Below are positions 7,063 to 16,794 of a stretch of DNA of 64,000 nt, in pieces. This stretch comes from CAXMST01 sp963712765. Lineage in GTDB: Bacteria > Actinomycetota > Thermoleophilia > Solirubrobacterales > 70-9. The position numbers were made by a program, and so were the translations under genes. The notes under the pieces were generated by a model. The model saw only the letters and a list, made by a program, of their open reading frames with translations. It searched no databases and had not been told where the DNA came from. Each line of letters opens with the position of its first letter. Position 1 is the first letter of the stretch. The stretch covers positions 558,001 to 622,000 of the forward strand of contig CAVQIX010000003.1 of NCBI GenBank assembly GCA_963712765.1, written 5' to 3'.

Positions 7063-7962
7063 ATGGCCGACCGAGACGACCTCGAATTCACCTACTCGCT
7101 GATCGATCAGATCTTCCGCCTGAGCCTGGGTGAGCTCGCTGACTTCAGTGGGGCCAAGTTCGACGGCAACTGGTCGCTCTCGCTGGAGGATGCGCAGCGA
7201 CGTAAGCACGAGTACGTCGCGGAGTCGATCGGAATCGCGCCGGGCCGTCGCGTCCTCGACCTGGGGTGCGGGTGGGGCCCTCTGCTGGCGTTCATCCGCG
7301 ATCGCGGGGGCGAAGGCGTTGGAGTGACGCTCTCGAGCGCGCAGGCGGAGGCCTGCCGCAGGCACGGGCTGGACGTCCACATCCAGGATGCGCGCGAGGT
7401 AACCGGCGAGACCTTCGGCCGCTTCGACGCGATCGCCAGCCTCGGCGCCTTCGAGCACTTCTGCTCGCCCGAGGACTACCGTGCCGGTCGCCAGGAGGAC
7501 CTCTACCGAGAGCTGTTCTCGAACATCGCCGGCCTGCTGCCGAGCGGCGGGCGCCTGTTCCTGCAGACGATGGTGTTCGGCCGGAACATGATCGACCCCG
7601 ATGAGGTCGACATCAATGCTCCGCGCCACTCCGACGGGTGGTACGTGGCCCTCATGGGCAAGCAGTTCCCGGGCTCGTGGCTACCCTTCGGCTCAGAGCA
7701 GGTGGTCAGCTGCGCGGAGCCCGAGTTCGAACTGGTTTCGAAGCTGAGTGGGCGGATGGACTACCTCGAGACGATCCGCCGCTGGCGAGAGCGGTTCGCG
7801 GCGCCGAGCTTTCGCAAGACGTTGATGAAGGCCCGGCTGGTTCCCCACTGGCTCCGGAGCCCGGACTTCCGACTCGCGTTCACCTCCGGCGTCAGCGCCA
7901 ACAGCGTCTGCTTCGAGCGGGAGCTGCTCGACCACTACCGGCTGGTCTTCGAGCGCCGATAG
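7063..7962 (+). CDS. Cyclopropane-fatty-acyl-phospholipid synthase-like methyltransferase
   Basis: The 299-residue enzyme has the SAM-binding motif VLDLGCGWGPLLAF (near residues 64-77), then GVGVTLSSAQAEAC and FDAIASLGAFEHF, all as in CFA/mycolic-acid cyclopropane synthases. It lacks the extra N-terminal domain of Escherichia coli Cfa and so resembles the shorter mycobacterial CmaA/PcaA proteins, starting with the YSLIDQIFRLSLG helix. It probably methylates unsaturated or related acyl chains in membrane lipids. It is divergent from the rhodopsin gene. TAGACC lies 11 bases before the ATG and no Shine-Dalgarno is seen. Confidence 0.85.
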   Translation: MADRDDLEFTYSLIDQIFRLSLGELADFSGAKFDGNWSLSLEDAQRRKHEYVAESIGIAPGRRVLDLGCGWGPLLAFIRDRGGEGVGVTLSSAQAEACRRHGLDVHIQDAREVTGETFGRFDAIASLGAFEHFCSPEDYRAGRQEDLYRELFSNIAGLLPSGGRLFLQTMVFGRNMIDPDEVDINAPRHSDGWYVALMGKQFPGSWLPFGSEQVVSCAEPEFELVSKLSGRMDYLETIRRWRERFAAPSFRKTLMKARLVPHWLRSPDFRLAFTSGVSANSVCFERELLDHYRLVFERR

Positions 7963-8001
7963 CGCGGTTCACCCGTGGTCCGGCCGCAGTGACCGAGCGG
8001 C

Positions 8002-8007
8002 TAGCGT
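8002..8007 (+). promoter_or_regulatory. -10 box, leaderless type
   Basis: TAGCGT ends 8 bases before the ATG at 8016 with no Shine-Dalgarno in the gap, so transcription probably starts at or next to the A of the start codon. Confidence 0.5.
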
Positions 8008-8015
8008 TAAGCGAG

Positions 8016-8840
8016 ATGGATACCGAAACTGGAGATCAGGCACCCGGCGCCGCTTCGGCGTCGTCGCAGCGCCCCGGCCCGTCGTTTCCGATGAAGGTCT
8101 GGGGTTACGACCGCCACGCCGTTGATTCGCGCCTCGCGACGCTAGAGGAACAGCTCGCTCAGCTCGAGGCCTCCCGCGCCGCAGCGGCCGCGGGCCCGGA
8201 GCTGGTCGGGGTGGGGGAGAAGGTGGAGGAGATCCTCGCCGCTGCCCGCGAGGCTGCCGCGAGCGCCCGCGGCCAGGCCGCCGAGCGAGCGGCCGAGCTG
8301 ACCCGGGAGAGCGAGCAGGCGGCCGAGCAGCTTCGCAAGGAGACCGACGAGTACGCCGCGAGGTTGCACCGCGAGGCGGACGCCCACGCCGCGAGCACTC
8401 GCTCGGAGACCGAGGCCGAGACCGAGGAGCTCAAGACCACCGCCCGGGCCGAGGCCGAGGCGGCCACCCAGGCGGCCGAGGAGGAGGCCGAGGAGATCCT
8501 CCGCGAGGCGCGGCTCGAGCAGGCGCGGGTCGAGGACTCGATCATCGAACTGCGCCAGCGGCGCCAGCAGGTGATCGCGAGCATCGAGCGGCTCAAGGGG
8601 AGCCTGGGTTCGATGGTCGGCGAGGTCGAGAGTGGTACCGGCCAGTTCCTGGCCGCGAGTTCGGAGCAGGCGGATTCGGTCGCCCCCGAGGTCGCCGAGA
8701 TCGATGCCGATCAGGCCGACGAGGATCTGGCCGATGAGGAGATCACGGCGGATGAGCCGACCGAGGGGCATGGATCGGAGGCCAAGACATTCGTCTACGA
8801 GGAGGCCGAGGAGCCGGCGGTCCGGACCGAGGACCTGTAG
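8016..8840 (+). CDS. DivIVA-like coiled-coil protein
   Basis: The 274-residue protein begins with a disordered, Ala/Pro/Ser-rich 25 residues, then FPMKVWGYDRHAVDSRLATLEEQL, which resembles the conserved N-terminal membrane-targeting motif of DivIVA/GpsB proteins. Residues 60-205 are a long Ala/Glu/Arg coiled coil. The last 70 residues are highly acidic (many Asp/Glu). It would act at the cytoplasmic membrane in polar growth or septum placement, but a specific role cannot be assigned. A second DivIVA-like gene lies at 48903. Start at ATG 8016 follows a leaderless-type -10 box. Confidence 0.75.
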   Translation: MDTETGDQAPGAASASSQRPGPSFPMKVWGYDRHAVDSRLATLEEQLAQLEASRAAAAAGPELVGVGEKVEEILAAAREAAASARGQAAERAAELTRESEQAAEQLRKETDEYAARLHREADAHAASTRSETEAETEELKTTARAEAEAATQAAEEEAEEILREARLEQARVEDSIIELRQRRQQVIASIERLKGSLGSMVGEVESGTGQFLAASSEQADSVAPEVAEIDADQADEDLADEEITADEPTEGHGSEAKTFVYEEAEEPAVRTEDL

Positions 8841-8876
8841 ACCCTTGGGGCCGGCGATTGCCCACTAATTGGCACG

Positions 8877-9953
8877 CTAGTTGGTGAGTGCCGCCGCGAC
8901 CGCCTCGATCTCGTCGCCGCGGTCGGAGATCAGCGCCGCTCCCGCCGCCTCGAGCCTGGCGATGTCCTCGGAGGCGACGCCGTCGAGGGGCAGGGGCTCG
9001 CCGAGCTCGATCTGCCAGCGGAAGTAGCGCGGGCCCGCGCCCATCTGGTGGCCGCGGGCCACCGGCGCGCCCGGCGTGTGGTTGAGGAGGACGTGGGCCC
9101 AGTGGTTGGAGGAGTCGGATTGGCCGTCGAGCATCGCCCCGATCACCGGCGGCTCGCCGCCGCCGCTGGGCAGGATCCACCCGAGCGACCCCCAGCCGGC
9201 CACCTGGTCGGGCTCATAGCCGCGCTCATGGTGACCGGTGCCGAGCGAGACGACGAGCAGATCCTCCGGCCGGATCGGCTCACCCTCGGTGCGTTTCAGG
9301 GCCTCGATCACCGCCGCTATCGTCGGGTTGTTGACGAAGACGCCGCCGTCGACCAGCGCAGCCCCGTCGAGCTCGTGGGAGGGGAAGTAGGTCGGCGCTG
9401 CCGAGGTCGCGAGCCCCGCATCCACCGCCGTAGCCGTGGCGCTCGCGCCCCAGCGCTTGAAGAAGCGCGGCTCGCGGCCGTGCATGTCGTAGGAGCTGAC
9501 CAGGATCTCCGTCAGGGCTTCGCCGATCGTGCGAGGACCGAACCTCTCGACCAGCACCTGCTCGAGCTCGTCGAGCCCGTACTTCGGGTCGATCAGCTCG
9601 CTCGCATAGCCGAGGCCGGGAACGCGCTCCAGGGGCGGGCGCTCGAAGATCCGCTTCGCCTCCGGTCCGCTGTAGAGCTCGACCATGTCGGCCGGGGTCA
9701 TGATCGGAGCGCCGGCGTCGTCGGGTGTGGTCAGCGCCAGCGTGATCAGGCCGCCGGTCGAGGTCCCGGCGATCAGGTCGAAGCTCGAGGCGAGCGTAGC
9801 CTCGGGATCGCCCTCGCGGATCAACTCGTCGAGACGGCGTAGCAGGAGCGCCGGAATCAGGCCGCGGATCCCGCCTCCGTCGACCGCGAGGATCCGGAAG
9901 CGCGACTCCAGCGGCGCGTGGAAGGATCGCTCGGGAGCGTGGGGCTCGGGCAT
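8877..9953 (-). CDS. Patatin-like phospholipase
   Basis: The 358-residue enzyme has all patatin elements in order: the oxyanion-hole loop DGGGIRGLIPALLL, the nucleophile elbow GTSTGG, and the catalytic Asp in ALVDGGVFVNNP. It should hydrolyse acyl esters of phospholipids or other lipids using the Ser-Asp dyad. There is no signal peptide or transmembrane span, so the protein is predicted to be cytoplasmic. I use ATG 9953 and not the TTG at 9971, because TATGGT ends 6 bases before that ATG and the residues in between are not conserved-looking. It is convergent with the DivIVA-like gene. Confidence 0.88.
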   Translation of the reverse strand: MPEPHAPERSFHAPLESRFRILAVDGGGIRGLIPALLLRRLDELIREGDPEATLASSFDLIAGTSTGGLITLALTTPDDAGAPIMTPADMVELYSGPEAKRIFERPPLERVPGLGYASELIDPKYGLDELEQVLVERFGPRTIGEALTEILVSSYDMHGREPRFFKRWGASATATAVDAGLATSAAPTYFPSHELDGAALVDGGVFVNNPTIAAVIEALKRTEGEPIRPEDLLVVSLGTGHHERGYEPDQVAGWGSLGWILPSGGGEPPVIGAMLDGQSDSSNHWAHVLLNHTPGAPVARGHQMGAGPRYFRWQIELGEPLPLDGVASEDIARLEAAGAALISDRGDEIEAVAAALTN

Positions 9954-9959
9954 GACCAG

Positions 9960-9965
9960 ACCATA
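9960..9965 (-). promoter_or_regulatory. -10 box, leaderless type, of the patatin gene
   Basis: TATGGT on the minus strand, 6 bases before ATG 9953. It fits TAnnnT with the spacing seen at other starts in the window. Confidence 0.4.
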
Positions 9966-10029
9966 TGGCAATCTCGGGCGCAGCCTACGTTTCTCACGTT
10001 CGTTCCCACCTCGTCGTTGTAGACCTCAG

Positions 10030-10542
10030 ATGCCGGCATCGATCTCGCCCAAGCCATTCAGCCTCTTCTTCCGTGAACAGGCCCCGGCCGTGGACCGGTT
10101 GCTGGGCGCCTCGCTCGCGCCGGAGGATGCCGAGGAGTGCCTACAGGAGACCTTCATCGCCGCGCTCCGCGCCTACGACGACTTCGACGGCGCCAACCCG
10201 CGCGCCTGGGTACTGACGATCGCCCGGCGCAAGTTGATCGACCACGCCCGCGCGGGCGCCCGCCGGCCCGAGGTGCCTCTCGAGGCGGAGCCGCCTGCTT
10301 CTCCCACCCCTGACGCGCCGCTGCAGGCCGAGATCTGGCAGGAGGTGGCATCGCTGCCCTCCAAGCAGCGCCTCGCGATCGTGCTCCGCTACAGGCTCGA
10401 CCTCCGACATCGTGAGATCGGAGCGGTCCTCGCCTGCAGTGAGGCCGCGTCCAGACGCAGCGTGCACGAGGGGCTCGAGAAGCTGCGCCTTGCCCGCGGC
10501 GTCGGAGGATCGACAAACACCACCGAGGAGGAGAGCGCATGA
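10030..10542 (+). CDS. ECF-type RNA polymerase sigma factor
   Basis: At 170 residues this is a compact sigma-70 family protein of the extracytoplasmic-function kind. Region 2 reads FREQAPAVDRLLGASLAPEDAEECLQETFIAALRAY and ends with PRAWVLTIARRKLIDHAR. Region 4 is LPSKQRLAIVLRYRLDLRHREIGAVLACSEAASRRSVHEGLEKLR. It directs polymerase to a small set of promoters. No anti-sigma gene adjoins it; instead its stop overlaps the start of the Ogt-type repair gene by four bases (ATGA), so both are made together. This suggests a role in an alkylation or nucleotide-stress response, which is inference. Confidence 0.85.
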   Translation: MPASISPKPFSLFFREQAPAVDRLLGASLAPEDAEECLQETFIAALRAYDDFDGANPRAWVLTIARRKLIDHARAGARRPEVPLEAEPPASPTPDAPLQAEIWQEVASLPSKQRLAIVLRYRLDLRHREIGAVLACSEAASRRSVHEGLEKLRLARGVGGSTNTTEEESA

Positions 10543-11177
10543 GCCCGCGAGAACCGAGCAACGGCGAGCGCCGGATTCTGGACGCGATTGCGGCCGGCCG
10601 GCCCGGGGCCCGATCACCCGATCTCGAGGGGGCGGCGGCGGAGCTCGCCGCGAGGGCGGATCGTGAGGGTCTGGTCGAGGTCGCCTACACGGAGACTGAC
10701 TCCCCGATCGGCAGGCTCCTGATCGCCGGGACCGACATCGGCCTGGTCGCGGTCGGATGGGAGAGCACCGACCGCGAGGAGATGCTGGGCGAGCTGGCCG
10801 AGCGGATCGGCCCACGCGTTCTCGAGGCTCCGACCCGGCTCGACGGCGTGCGTCGCGAGCTCGACAGCTACTTCGAGGGCGGCCTGCGGAGATTCCGGAG
10901 CCCGCTCGACTGGCGGCTCACCTCAGGCTTCCGTCGGCAGGTCCTGACCGAGACCGCACGGATCCCCTACGGCAGCACGCTCAGCTACGCGGAGGTGGCT
11001 GAGCGTGCCGGGAGCCCGCGCGGCCACCGGGCGGCGGGTAGCGCTCTGGGCTCGAATCCGATCCCGGTCGTCGTCCCCTGCCACCGCGTCCTGCGCGGCG
11101 ACGGCAGTCTCGGCGGGTACGGCGGCGGCCTCGCTATCAAGCGCAAGCTGTTGCAACTCGAAGGCGCGATCGAGTAA
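10539..11177 (+). CDS. ogt: Methylated-DNA--protein-cysteine S-methyltransferase
   Basis: This suicide repair protein removes alkyl groups from O6-alkylguanine onto C181 in the PCHRV motif. Before it lie the DNA-binding helix GSTLSYAEVAERAG and RAAGSALGSNP, which contains the conserved Asn hinge. The family core begins near residue 46 (VAYTETDSPIGRLLIAG). The first 45 residues are an extra, charged, Ala-rich helix that is not part of the usual fold. The full length is 212 residues, longer than E. coli Ogt. Translational coupling to the sigma factor upstream (ATGA) ties its expression to that regulator. Confidence 0.92.
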   Translation: MSPREPSNGERRILDAIAAGRPGARSPDLEGAAAELAARADREGLVEVAYTETDSPIGRLLIAGTDIGLVAVGWESTDREEMLGELAERIGPRVLEAPTRLDGVRRELDSYFEGGLRRFRSPLDWRLTSGFRRQVLTETARIPYGSTLSYAEVAERAGSPRGHRAAGSALGSNPIPVVVPCHRVLRGDGSLGGYGGGLAIKRKLLQLEGAIE

Positions 11178-11193
11178 GTACACGCGCGCCGCG

Positions 11194-11199
11194 TAACAT
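11194..11199 (+). promoter_or_regulatory. -10 box, leaderless type
   Basis: TAACAT ends 7 bases before the GTG at 11207, with no Shine-Dalgarno between. Confidence 0.5.
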
Positions 11200-11206
11200 C
11201 TACGAC

Positions 11207-11827
11207 GTGCCTGAGTCAGAATCGACTGATCCGGGGGGGATCGAGCCAGCGTCCGACCTCGTCGACAGCGAGATCACACGGGCGGCCTGGGATTTCGCCG
11301 CGGCCGCACATGGCGACCAGCGTCGCAAGGGTGACGGTGCGCCCTACATGGCCCACCCGCTCGAGGTGGCCCGGCTCGTGGTCGATCACGGCGGCAATCG
11401 GACCCAGGTCGCTGCCGCCTTCCTGCACGACGTACTCGAGGACACCGAGACCGCCGGGACGACTATCGAGGACCGCTTCGGTCCGGAGGTGGCGGCGTTG
11501 GTTGCGGCGCTCAGCGACGACCCGGCGATCGCCGACTACGAGGCCCGCAAGGCCGCACTTCGCGAGCAGGTCGAAGCGGCTGGGGCGGAAGCGCAGCAGA
11601 TCTACGCTGCCGACAAGCTCGCCAACAGCCGTGAGCTCCTCCGCGTCTATAGGAGCGAGGGCGAAGCTGTGGCTCCGCGCTACAAGGCGCCGCTCGACGT
11701 GAGGTTGGCGATCTGGCGCGCCGACCTCGCGATGGTGCGCGGGCGGCTCGGCGATGCGGCCCTGGTCGGAGCGCTCGAGGGTCAGCTCGACGAGCTCGAG
11801 AACGAGCTCGTCGCGGCTTCCGCGTAA
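11207..11827 (+). CDS. HD-domain hydrolase of the RelA/SpoT-hydrolase/MESH1 type
   Basis: The 206-residue protein is a paralogue of the one at 1895-2512. It keeps every family residue: H35 in AAAAHGDQRRKG, H50 in YMAHPLEV, H74-D75 and E78-D79 in FLHDVLEDT, and the Asp in YAADKLANS. This is the metal site plus ED dyad of ppGpp 3'-pyrophosphohydrolases and MESH1, so it could degrade (p)ppGpp or a related nucleotide in the cytoplasm. No synthetase domain is attached. The GTG start is supported by a -10 box 7 bases upstream. It heads a short row with the ArsR and SRPBCC genes. Confidence 0.83.
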   Translation: MPESESTDPGGIEPASDLVDSEITRAAWDFAAAAHGDQRRKGDGAPYMAHPLEVARLVVDHGGNRTQVAAAFLHDVLEDTETAGTTIEDRFGPEVAALVAALSDDPAIADYEARKAALREQVEAAGAEAQQIYAADKLANSRELLRVYRSEGEAVAPRYKAPLDVRLAIWRADLAMVRGRLGDAALVGALEGQLDELENELVAASA

Positions 11828-11839
11828 GCGAGTGCTTGA

Positions 11840-12181
11840 ATGTCGGCCATCGCGATCGACGCTGACGCAACCCTCAAGGCCCTGGCGGAGCCGCGCCGCC
11901 GCGAGATCCTGCGCCTGATCGGTGGGGGAGAGCTGAGCGCCGGCGAGGTCGCATCGCACTTCGACGTCAGCCGGCCGGCGATCTCTCAGCACCTCGGGGT
12001 GCTCAGGGAAGCCGGCCTGATTCGCGAGAGGCGAGAGGGATCGCGACGCATCTACAGCGCGATGCCCGAGCGGATCGAGCAGCTCGGCGACTATCTGGCG
12101 GGGTTCTGGGACGACGGCCTGCAAGCGCTGAAGCGAGCGGCAGAGGCGGAGCAGGGGAAGGGGGGCCAGGGTGGCAGCTGA
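11840..12181 (+). CDS. ArsR-family transcription regulator
   Basis: The 113-residue protein is a winged helix-turn-helix dimer of the ArsR type: TLKALAEPRRREILRLI, then LSAGEVASHFDVSRPAISQHLGVLREAGLIRERREGSRRIYSA as recognition helix and wing. No cysteine metal-binding motif is visible in the DNA-binding helix, so it is unlikely to sense arsenic-type metals. Its gene overlaps the SRPBCC gene by 11 bases, an arrangement known for ArsR-AHSA1 pairs, in which the regulator controls its own operon. It starts 12 bases after the HD gene. Confidence 0.88.
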   Translation: MSAIAIDADATLKALAEPRRREILRLIGGGELSAGEVASHFDVSRPAISQHLGVLREAGLIRERREGSRRIYSAMPERIEQLGDYLAGFWDDGLQALKRAAEAEQGKGGQGGS

Positions 12182-12650
12182 TTCGTCGCGGTTGAAACCG
12201 GTCGAGTGCTCGGTCCTGATCGAGGCCGGCCCCGAGGTTGTTTTCCGCTACTTCACGGACCCGCGGAAGATCATCGCCTGGATGGGATCGGAGGCGATGC
12301 TCAATCCGGTGCCGGGCGGCGCCTACCGCGTGAGTCTGCCGATCGGCTACACGATCGTCGGCGAGTTCGAGGCGGTCGATCCACCTCAGCGGGTCGTCTT
12401 CAGCTGGGGCTGGGACCACGAAGAGACGCTCGTGCCGCCGGGCGCCAGCAGGGTGGAGGTTGATCTGGAACCGGTCGAGGACGGCACCCGGGTGCTGCTC
12501 CGCCACACCAAGCTCGGTCCCGAATCCGCCGCCCAGCACACGATCGGCTGGGTCCACTATCTCGAGCGCCTGCGGGTCGCCGCGGCCGGGGGCGAGCCCG
12601 GGCCCGACGAGGGTCCGCGGGCCGGCGGCGGCCGCGGCGAGCGGCCCTGA
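12171..12650 (+). CDS. SRPBCC (AHSA1/START-like) protein
   Basis: The 159-residue product has the AHSA1 pattern: VLIEAGPEVVFRYFTDPRKIIAWMG at the front, a central PGGAYRVSLPIGYTIVGEFEAVDPPQRVVFSWGW, and a C-terminal TRVLLRHTKLGPE followed by a WVHYLERL helix. This fold makes a deep hydrophobic cavity that binds lipids, antibiotics or other apolar ligands. It begins at GTG 12171 inside the end of the ArsR gene. The last 20 residues are Gly/Arg-rich and probably unstructured. The ligand is unknown. Confidence 0.85.
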   Translation: MAADSSRLKPVECSVLIEAGPEVVFRYFTDPRKIIAWMGSEAMLNPVPGGAYRVSLPIGYTIVGEFEAVDPPQRVVFSWGWDHEETLVPPGASRVEVDLEPVEDGTRVLLRHTKLGPESAAQHTIGWVHYLERLRVAAAGGEPGPDEGPRAGGGRGERP

Positions 12651-12712
12651 CTGGGGCCGTGACGGATCCGGTCTCAGCGCGCCGTCACGGCCGGGCGGCC
12701 GAGCCGATGATC

Positions 12713-12718
12713 TAGCCT
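12713..12718 (+). promoter_or_regulatory. -10 box, leaderless type
   Basis: TAGCCT ends 8 bases before ATG 12727. No Shine-Dalgarno lies in the gap. Confidence 0.5.
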
Positions 12719-12726
12719 CAAATCCG

Positions 12727-13632
12727 ATGTTTTCCCTCGAGGCGCTGGGCGCGGCGGGACTGGCCGCGACCGGCGTGGCATACGCGATCCGCGCCGTCCG
12801 GCTTGCCGAGCAGGGTCGGCCCCTGCCCGCATGGCGGCTGCTCAGCTTCGCCGCCGGGATCGCGGTGCTGGCGATCGCGGTCCTCTCGCCGCTGGAGGCG
12901 CTGGCCGAAGAACTGATCACCGGCCACATGGTCCAGCACCTGCTGATCATCGACATCGCGGCCCTGCTCGTCGTTGGGGGCCTGACCGGTCCGATGCTGC
13001 AGCCGATCCTCGCGGTCCGCTGGCTGCGCTGGACCCGCGCTCTCGCCGACCCGGTTGTCTCATTCGTGCTCTGGGCGGCGGTCCTGTACATCTGGCACAT
13101 CCCGGCGCTTTATCAGGCGGCCACCTTCGACAGCGAGCTGCTGCATGCGCTCGAGCACTTCACCTTCTTCGCCGCCGGCCTTGGGATTTGGCTCTCGTTG
13201 ATCGGACCGCTGCCGAAGCCCGCATGGTTCGGTAATGGAGCCAAGGTCGTCTACGTCGTTGCGGTGCGACTGGTCGGGACCGTGCTCGCCAACGTCCTGA
13301 TGTGGTCGGGGGCCGTCATCTACCCCGACTACGAGCCCACCCAGTTCGCGCGCGGCGTCGAACCGCTCTCCGACCAGGGCACCGCTGGGATCGTGATGAT
13401 GTTCGAGAGCACCGCGATCACGCTCGGCCTGCTCGGCTGGCTCTTCTTCCGCTGGGCGCGTCAGGACATCGAGCGGCAGGAACTCCTCGACTACGCTTTC
13501 GAGCAGGGCATCGAGCTTGATGCGGATCGGGCGTCGCGAGCCGTCGCGGCGGGACAGGGTGAGCGGCTGCGCGAGCGGATCGCCGCTGGAGCCGAGTCCG
13601 GAGCCGACCCCTCGACCGAGACCAGACCATGA
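12727..13632 (+). CDS. ctaG: CtaG-like cytochrome c oxidase assembly protein
   Basis: The 301-residue membrane protein fits the Caa3-type CtaG family: several transmembrane spans, the HMVQHLLIIDIAALL motif with the conserved His pair, a WHIPALYQAA segment, and HALEHFTFFAAGLGIW with two more His. Such histidines are thought to handle copper during oxidase assembly. The C-terminal 60 residues are charged and cytoplasmic. Its stop overlaps the next gene by four bases (ATGA), so the two are coupled. Whether it serves an aa3 oxidase cannot be shown, since no oxidase genes are in the window. Confidence 0.85.
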   Translation: MFSLEALGAAGLAATGVAYAIRAVRLAEQGRPLPAWRLLSFAAGIAVLAIAVLSPLEALAEELITGHMVQHLLIIDIAALLVVGGLTGPMLQPILAVRWLRWTRALADPVVSFVLWAAVLYIWHIPALYQAATFDSELLHALEHFTFFAAGLGIWLSLIGPLPKPAWFGNGAKVVYVVAVRLVGTVLANVLMWSGAVIYPDYEPTQFARGVEPLSDQGTAGIVMMFESTAITLGLLGWLFFRWARQDIERQELLDYAFEQGIELDADRASRAVAAGQGERLRERIAAGAESGADPSTETRP

Positions 13633-15125
13633 CCGATTCCAACCGCTTCCTCTACATCTTCGTGTTCATCGTCGGCACCGGGTCGCTCGGCGCCGAGATT
13701 GCCGCCGCCCGCTTGATGGCGCCCTTCTTCGGGGCATCTACGATCGTCTGGGCGAACACGATCGGGATCGTCCTGGTTGCGCTCAGCATCGGCTACTGGC
13801 TTGGAGGCAAGGTCGCGGACCGCCATCCACACCTGCGCGGGATGTCACTGATGGTGATGGCGGCCGCAACCATGCTGGCCCTGGTCCCACTAGTCGCCCG
13901 CCCGCTGTTCGACATCTCCGTCGACGCCCTCGATTCGATCTCCGCCGGCGCCTTCGTCGGATCGCTCTTCGGTGTGCTCTTCCTTCTCGCCGTGCCGGTC
14001 ACCCTGCTCGGGGCCGCGGCGCCCTACGCGATCCGGCTCGCGGTTCCCGACGTCGAGCACTCGGGCAGCGTCTCGGGCCGGTTGTACGCGATCTCCACCG
14101 CAGGCTCGCTGGTCGGGACCTGGCTCTCGGCCCTGCTCCTGATCCCGCTCGTCGGCACCCAGCGCACCTTCATCATCTTCGCGGCGGCGATTGCACTCGT
14201 CGCCGCGATCGGCCTCGGAAGGCGTTTTTTCGCGGTCCCCGCCGCCCTCTTTCTCGCGCTCGCGATCCCCGTCGGCACCGTCAAGGCGACCGGTAACGGT
14301 GAGGTGATCTTCGAGACCGAGACCGAGAACCAATACGTCCGCGTGATCGAGCAGGAGGACGGCGACCGGGTCCTCGAGCTGAACGAGGGCCAGGCCGTGC
14401 ATTCGCTCTACAAACCGGGCACGGTGCTCACCGACAACGTCTGGGACGGCTATCTGATCATGCCGTTCGCAGGGCGCAGCGAGCCGCCGGAGAAGATGGC
14501 GATCCTCGGCAACGCCGCCGGCACCACCGCTCGGGCCTACGGCAAGTACTTCCCCGAGACCGAGATCGACGGCGTCGAGATCGACGGTGAGCTGCACGAC
14601 GTCGGGCGCCGCTTCTTTGCGATGGACGAGGCTACGAATCTCACTACCCACACCGCCGACGCCCGTCCCTGGCTACGACAGAGCGACGGCGGCTACGACG
14701 TGATCATGGTCGACGCCTATCGCCAGCCCTACATCCCCTTCTACCTGGCGACCAAGGAGTTCTTCGAGCTCGCCAAGAGCCGCCTGGCCCCCGGCGGAGT
14801 GGTGATCGTCAACGCCGGCCACCCCGAGGGCAACGACGACCTCGAGACCGTGCTCGGCTCGACCATGGCCGAGGTCTTCCCAACCGTGATCCGCGACCCG
14901 AAGGAGGACACCAACACCCTACTGCTTGGCTCCGAGGGCCCCGCCTCGGGCGATCGCCTGGTCGATTCGCTGCCCGATCTTCCCGAAGACCTGCGTGTGC
15001 TCGCGGCCACCGAGGCGGCGAAGATCGAGCCCGCCTACACCGACGGCGACGTCTACACCGACGACCTCGCCCCGGTCGAGTGGCTGATCGACAGGTCGAT
15101 CCTGGGCTACGCGGGCGAGAACTAG
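13629..15125 (+). CDS. Membrane-bound spermidine-synthase-like protein
   Basis: The 498-residue protein joins an N-terminal block of about seven membrane spans (GSLGAEIAAARLMAPFFG at the first, then to about residue 205) to a C-terminal Rossmann methyltransferase-like domain of the SpeE type. The domain has KMAILGNAAGTTARAYGKY as nucleotide loop, DGVEIDGELHDVGRRFF, and YDVIMVDAYRQPYIPFYLATKEFFELAKSRLAPGG. Proteins with this layout are often called fused MFS/spermidine synthase, but polyamine synthesis has not been shown for most. The substrate is therefore open. It is coupled to the ctaG-like gene. Confidence 0.85.
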   Translation: MTDSNRFLYIFVFIVGTGSLGAEIAAARLMAPFFGASTIVWANTIGIVLVALSIGYWLGGKVADRHPHLRGMSLMVMAAATMLALVPLVARPLFDISVDALDSISAGAFVGSLFGVLFLLAVPVTLLGAAAPYAIRLAVPDVEHSGSVSGRLYAISTAGSLVGTWLSALLLIPLVGTQRTFIIFAAAIALVAAIGLGRRFFAVPAALFLALAIPVGTVKATGNGEVIFETETENQYVRVIEQEDGDRVLELNEGQAVHSLYKPGTVLTDNVWDGYLIMPFAGRSEPPEKMAILGNAAGTTARAYGKYFPETEIDGVEIDGELHDVGRRFFAMDEATNLTTHTADARPWLRQSDGGYDVIMVDAYRQPYIPFYLATKEFFELAKSRLAPGGVVIVNAGHPEGNDDLETVLGSTMAEVFPTVIRDPKEDTNTLLLGSEGPASGDRLVDSLPDLPEDLRVLAATEAAKIEPAYTDGDVYTDDLAPVEWLIDRSILGYAGEN

Positions 15126-15310
15126 CCAGCGGCCAACGGGTCGATGATCCGCGACGCTCGGCTCCGCGTAGTTCTGCGCGACCGGCCGTTCTTGTTCGTT
15201 CCCAAACGTCGCCTCGCAGCTCCGCGACTCGCTACCTTGTCGGACACGGATAACTGGCCCGGGGCTCGCCCCGCGACCAACCGACACGCTTCCAATCAAG
15301 GAGAAACGTC
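15126..15310 (+). promoter_or_regulatory. Leader and promoter region of ahcY
   Basis: A -10-like TACCTT is at 15233-15238, giving a leader of about 65 bases. A good Shine-Dalgarno GGAG (15300-15303) sits 7 bases before the TTG start. I looked for an S-adenosylhomocysteine riboswitch, which is common before ahcY, and could not recognise one. Confidence 0.4.
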
Positions 15311-16777
<1,467 letters not shown>

Positions 16778-16794
16778 TCCGGCGGGCGGGGGGT

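Noticed and set aside
15126..15310. Possible SAH or SAM riboswitch before ahcY
   Set aside because: I could not find the conserved core of either class in the 185 bases.
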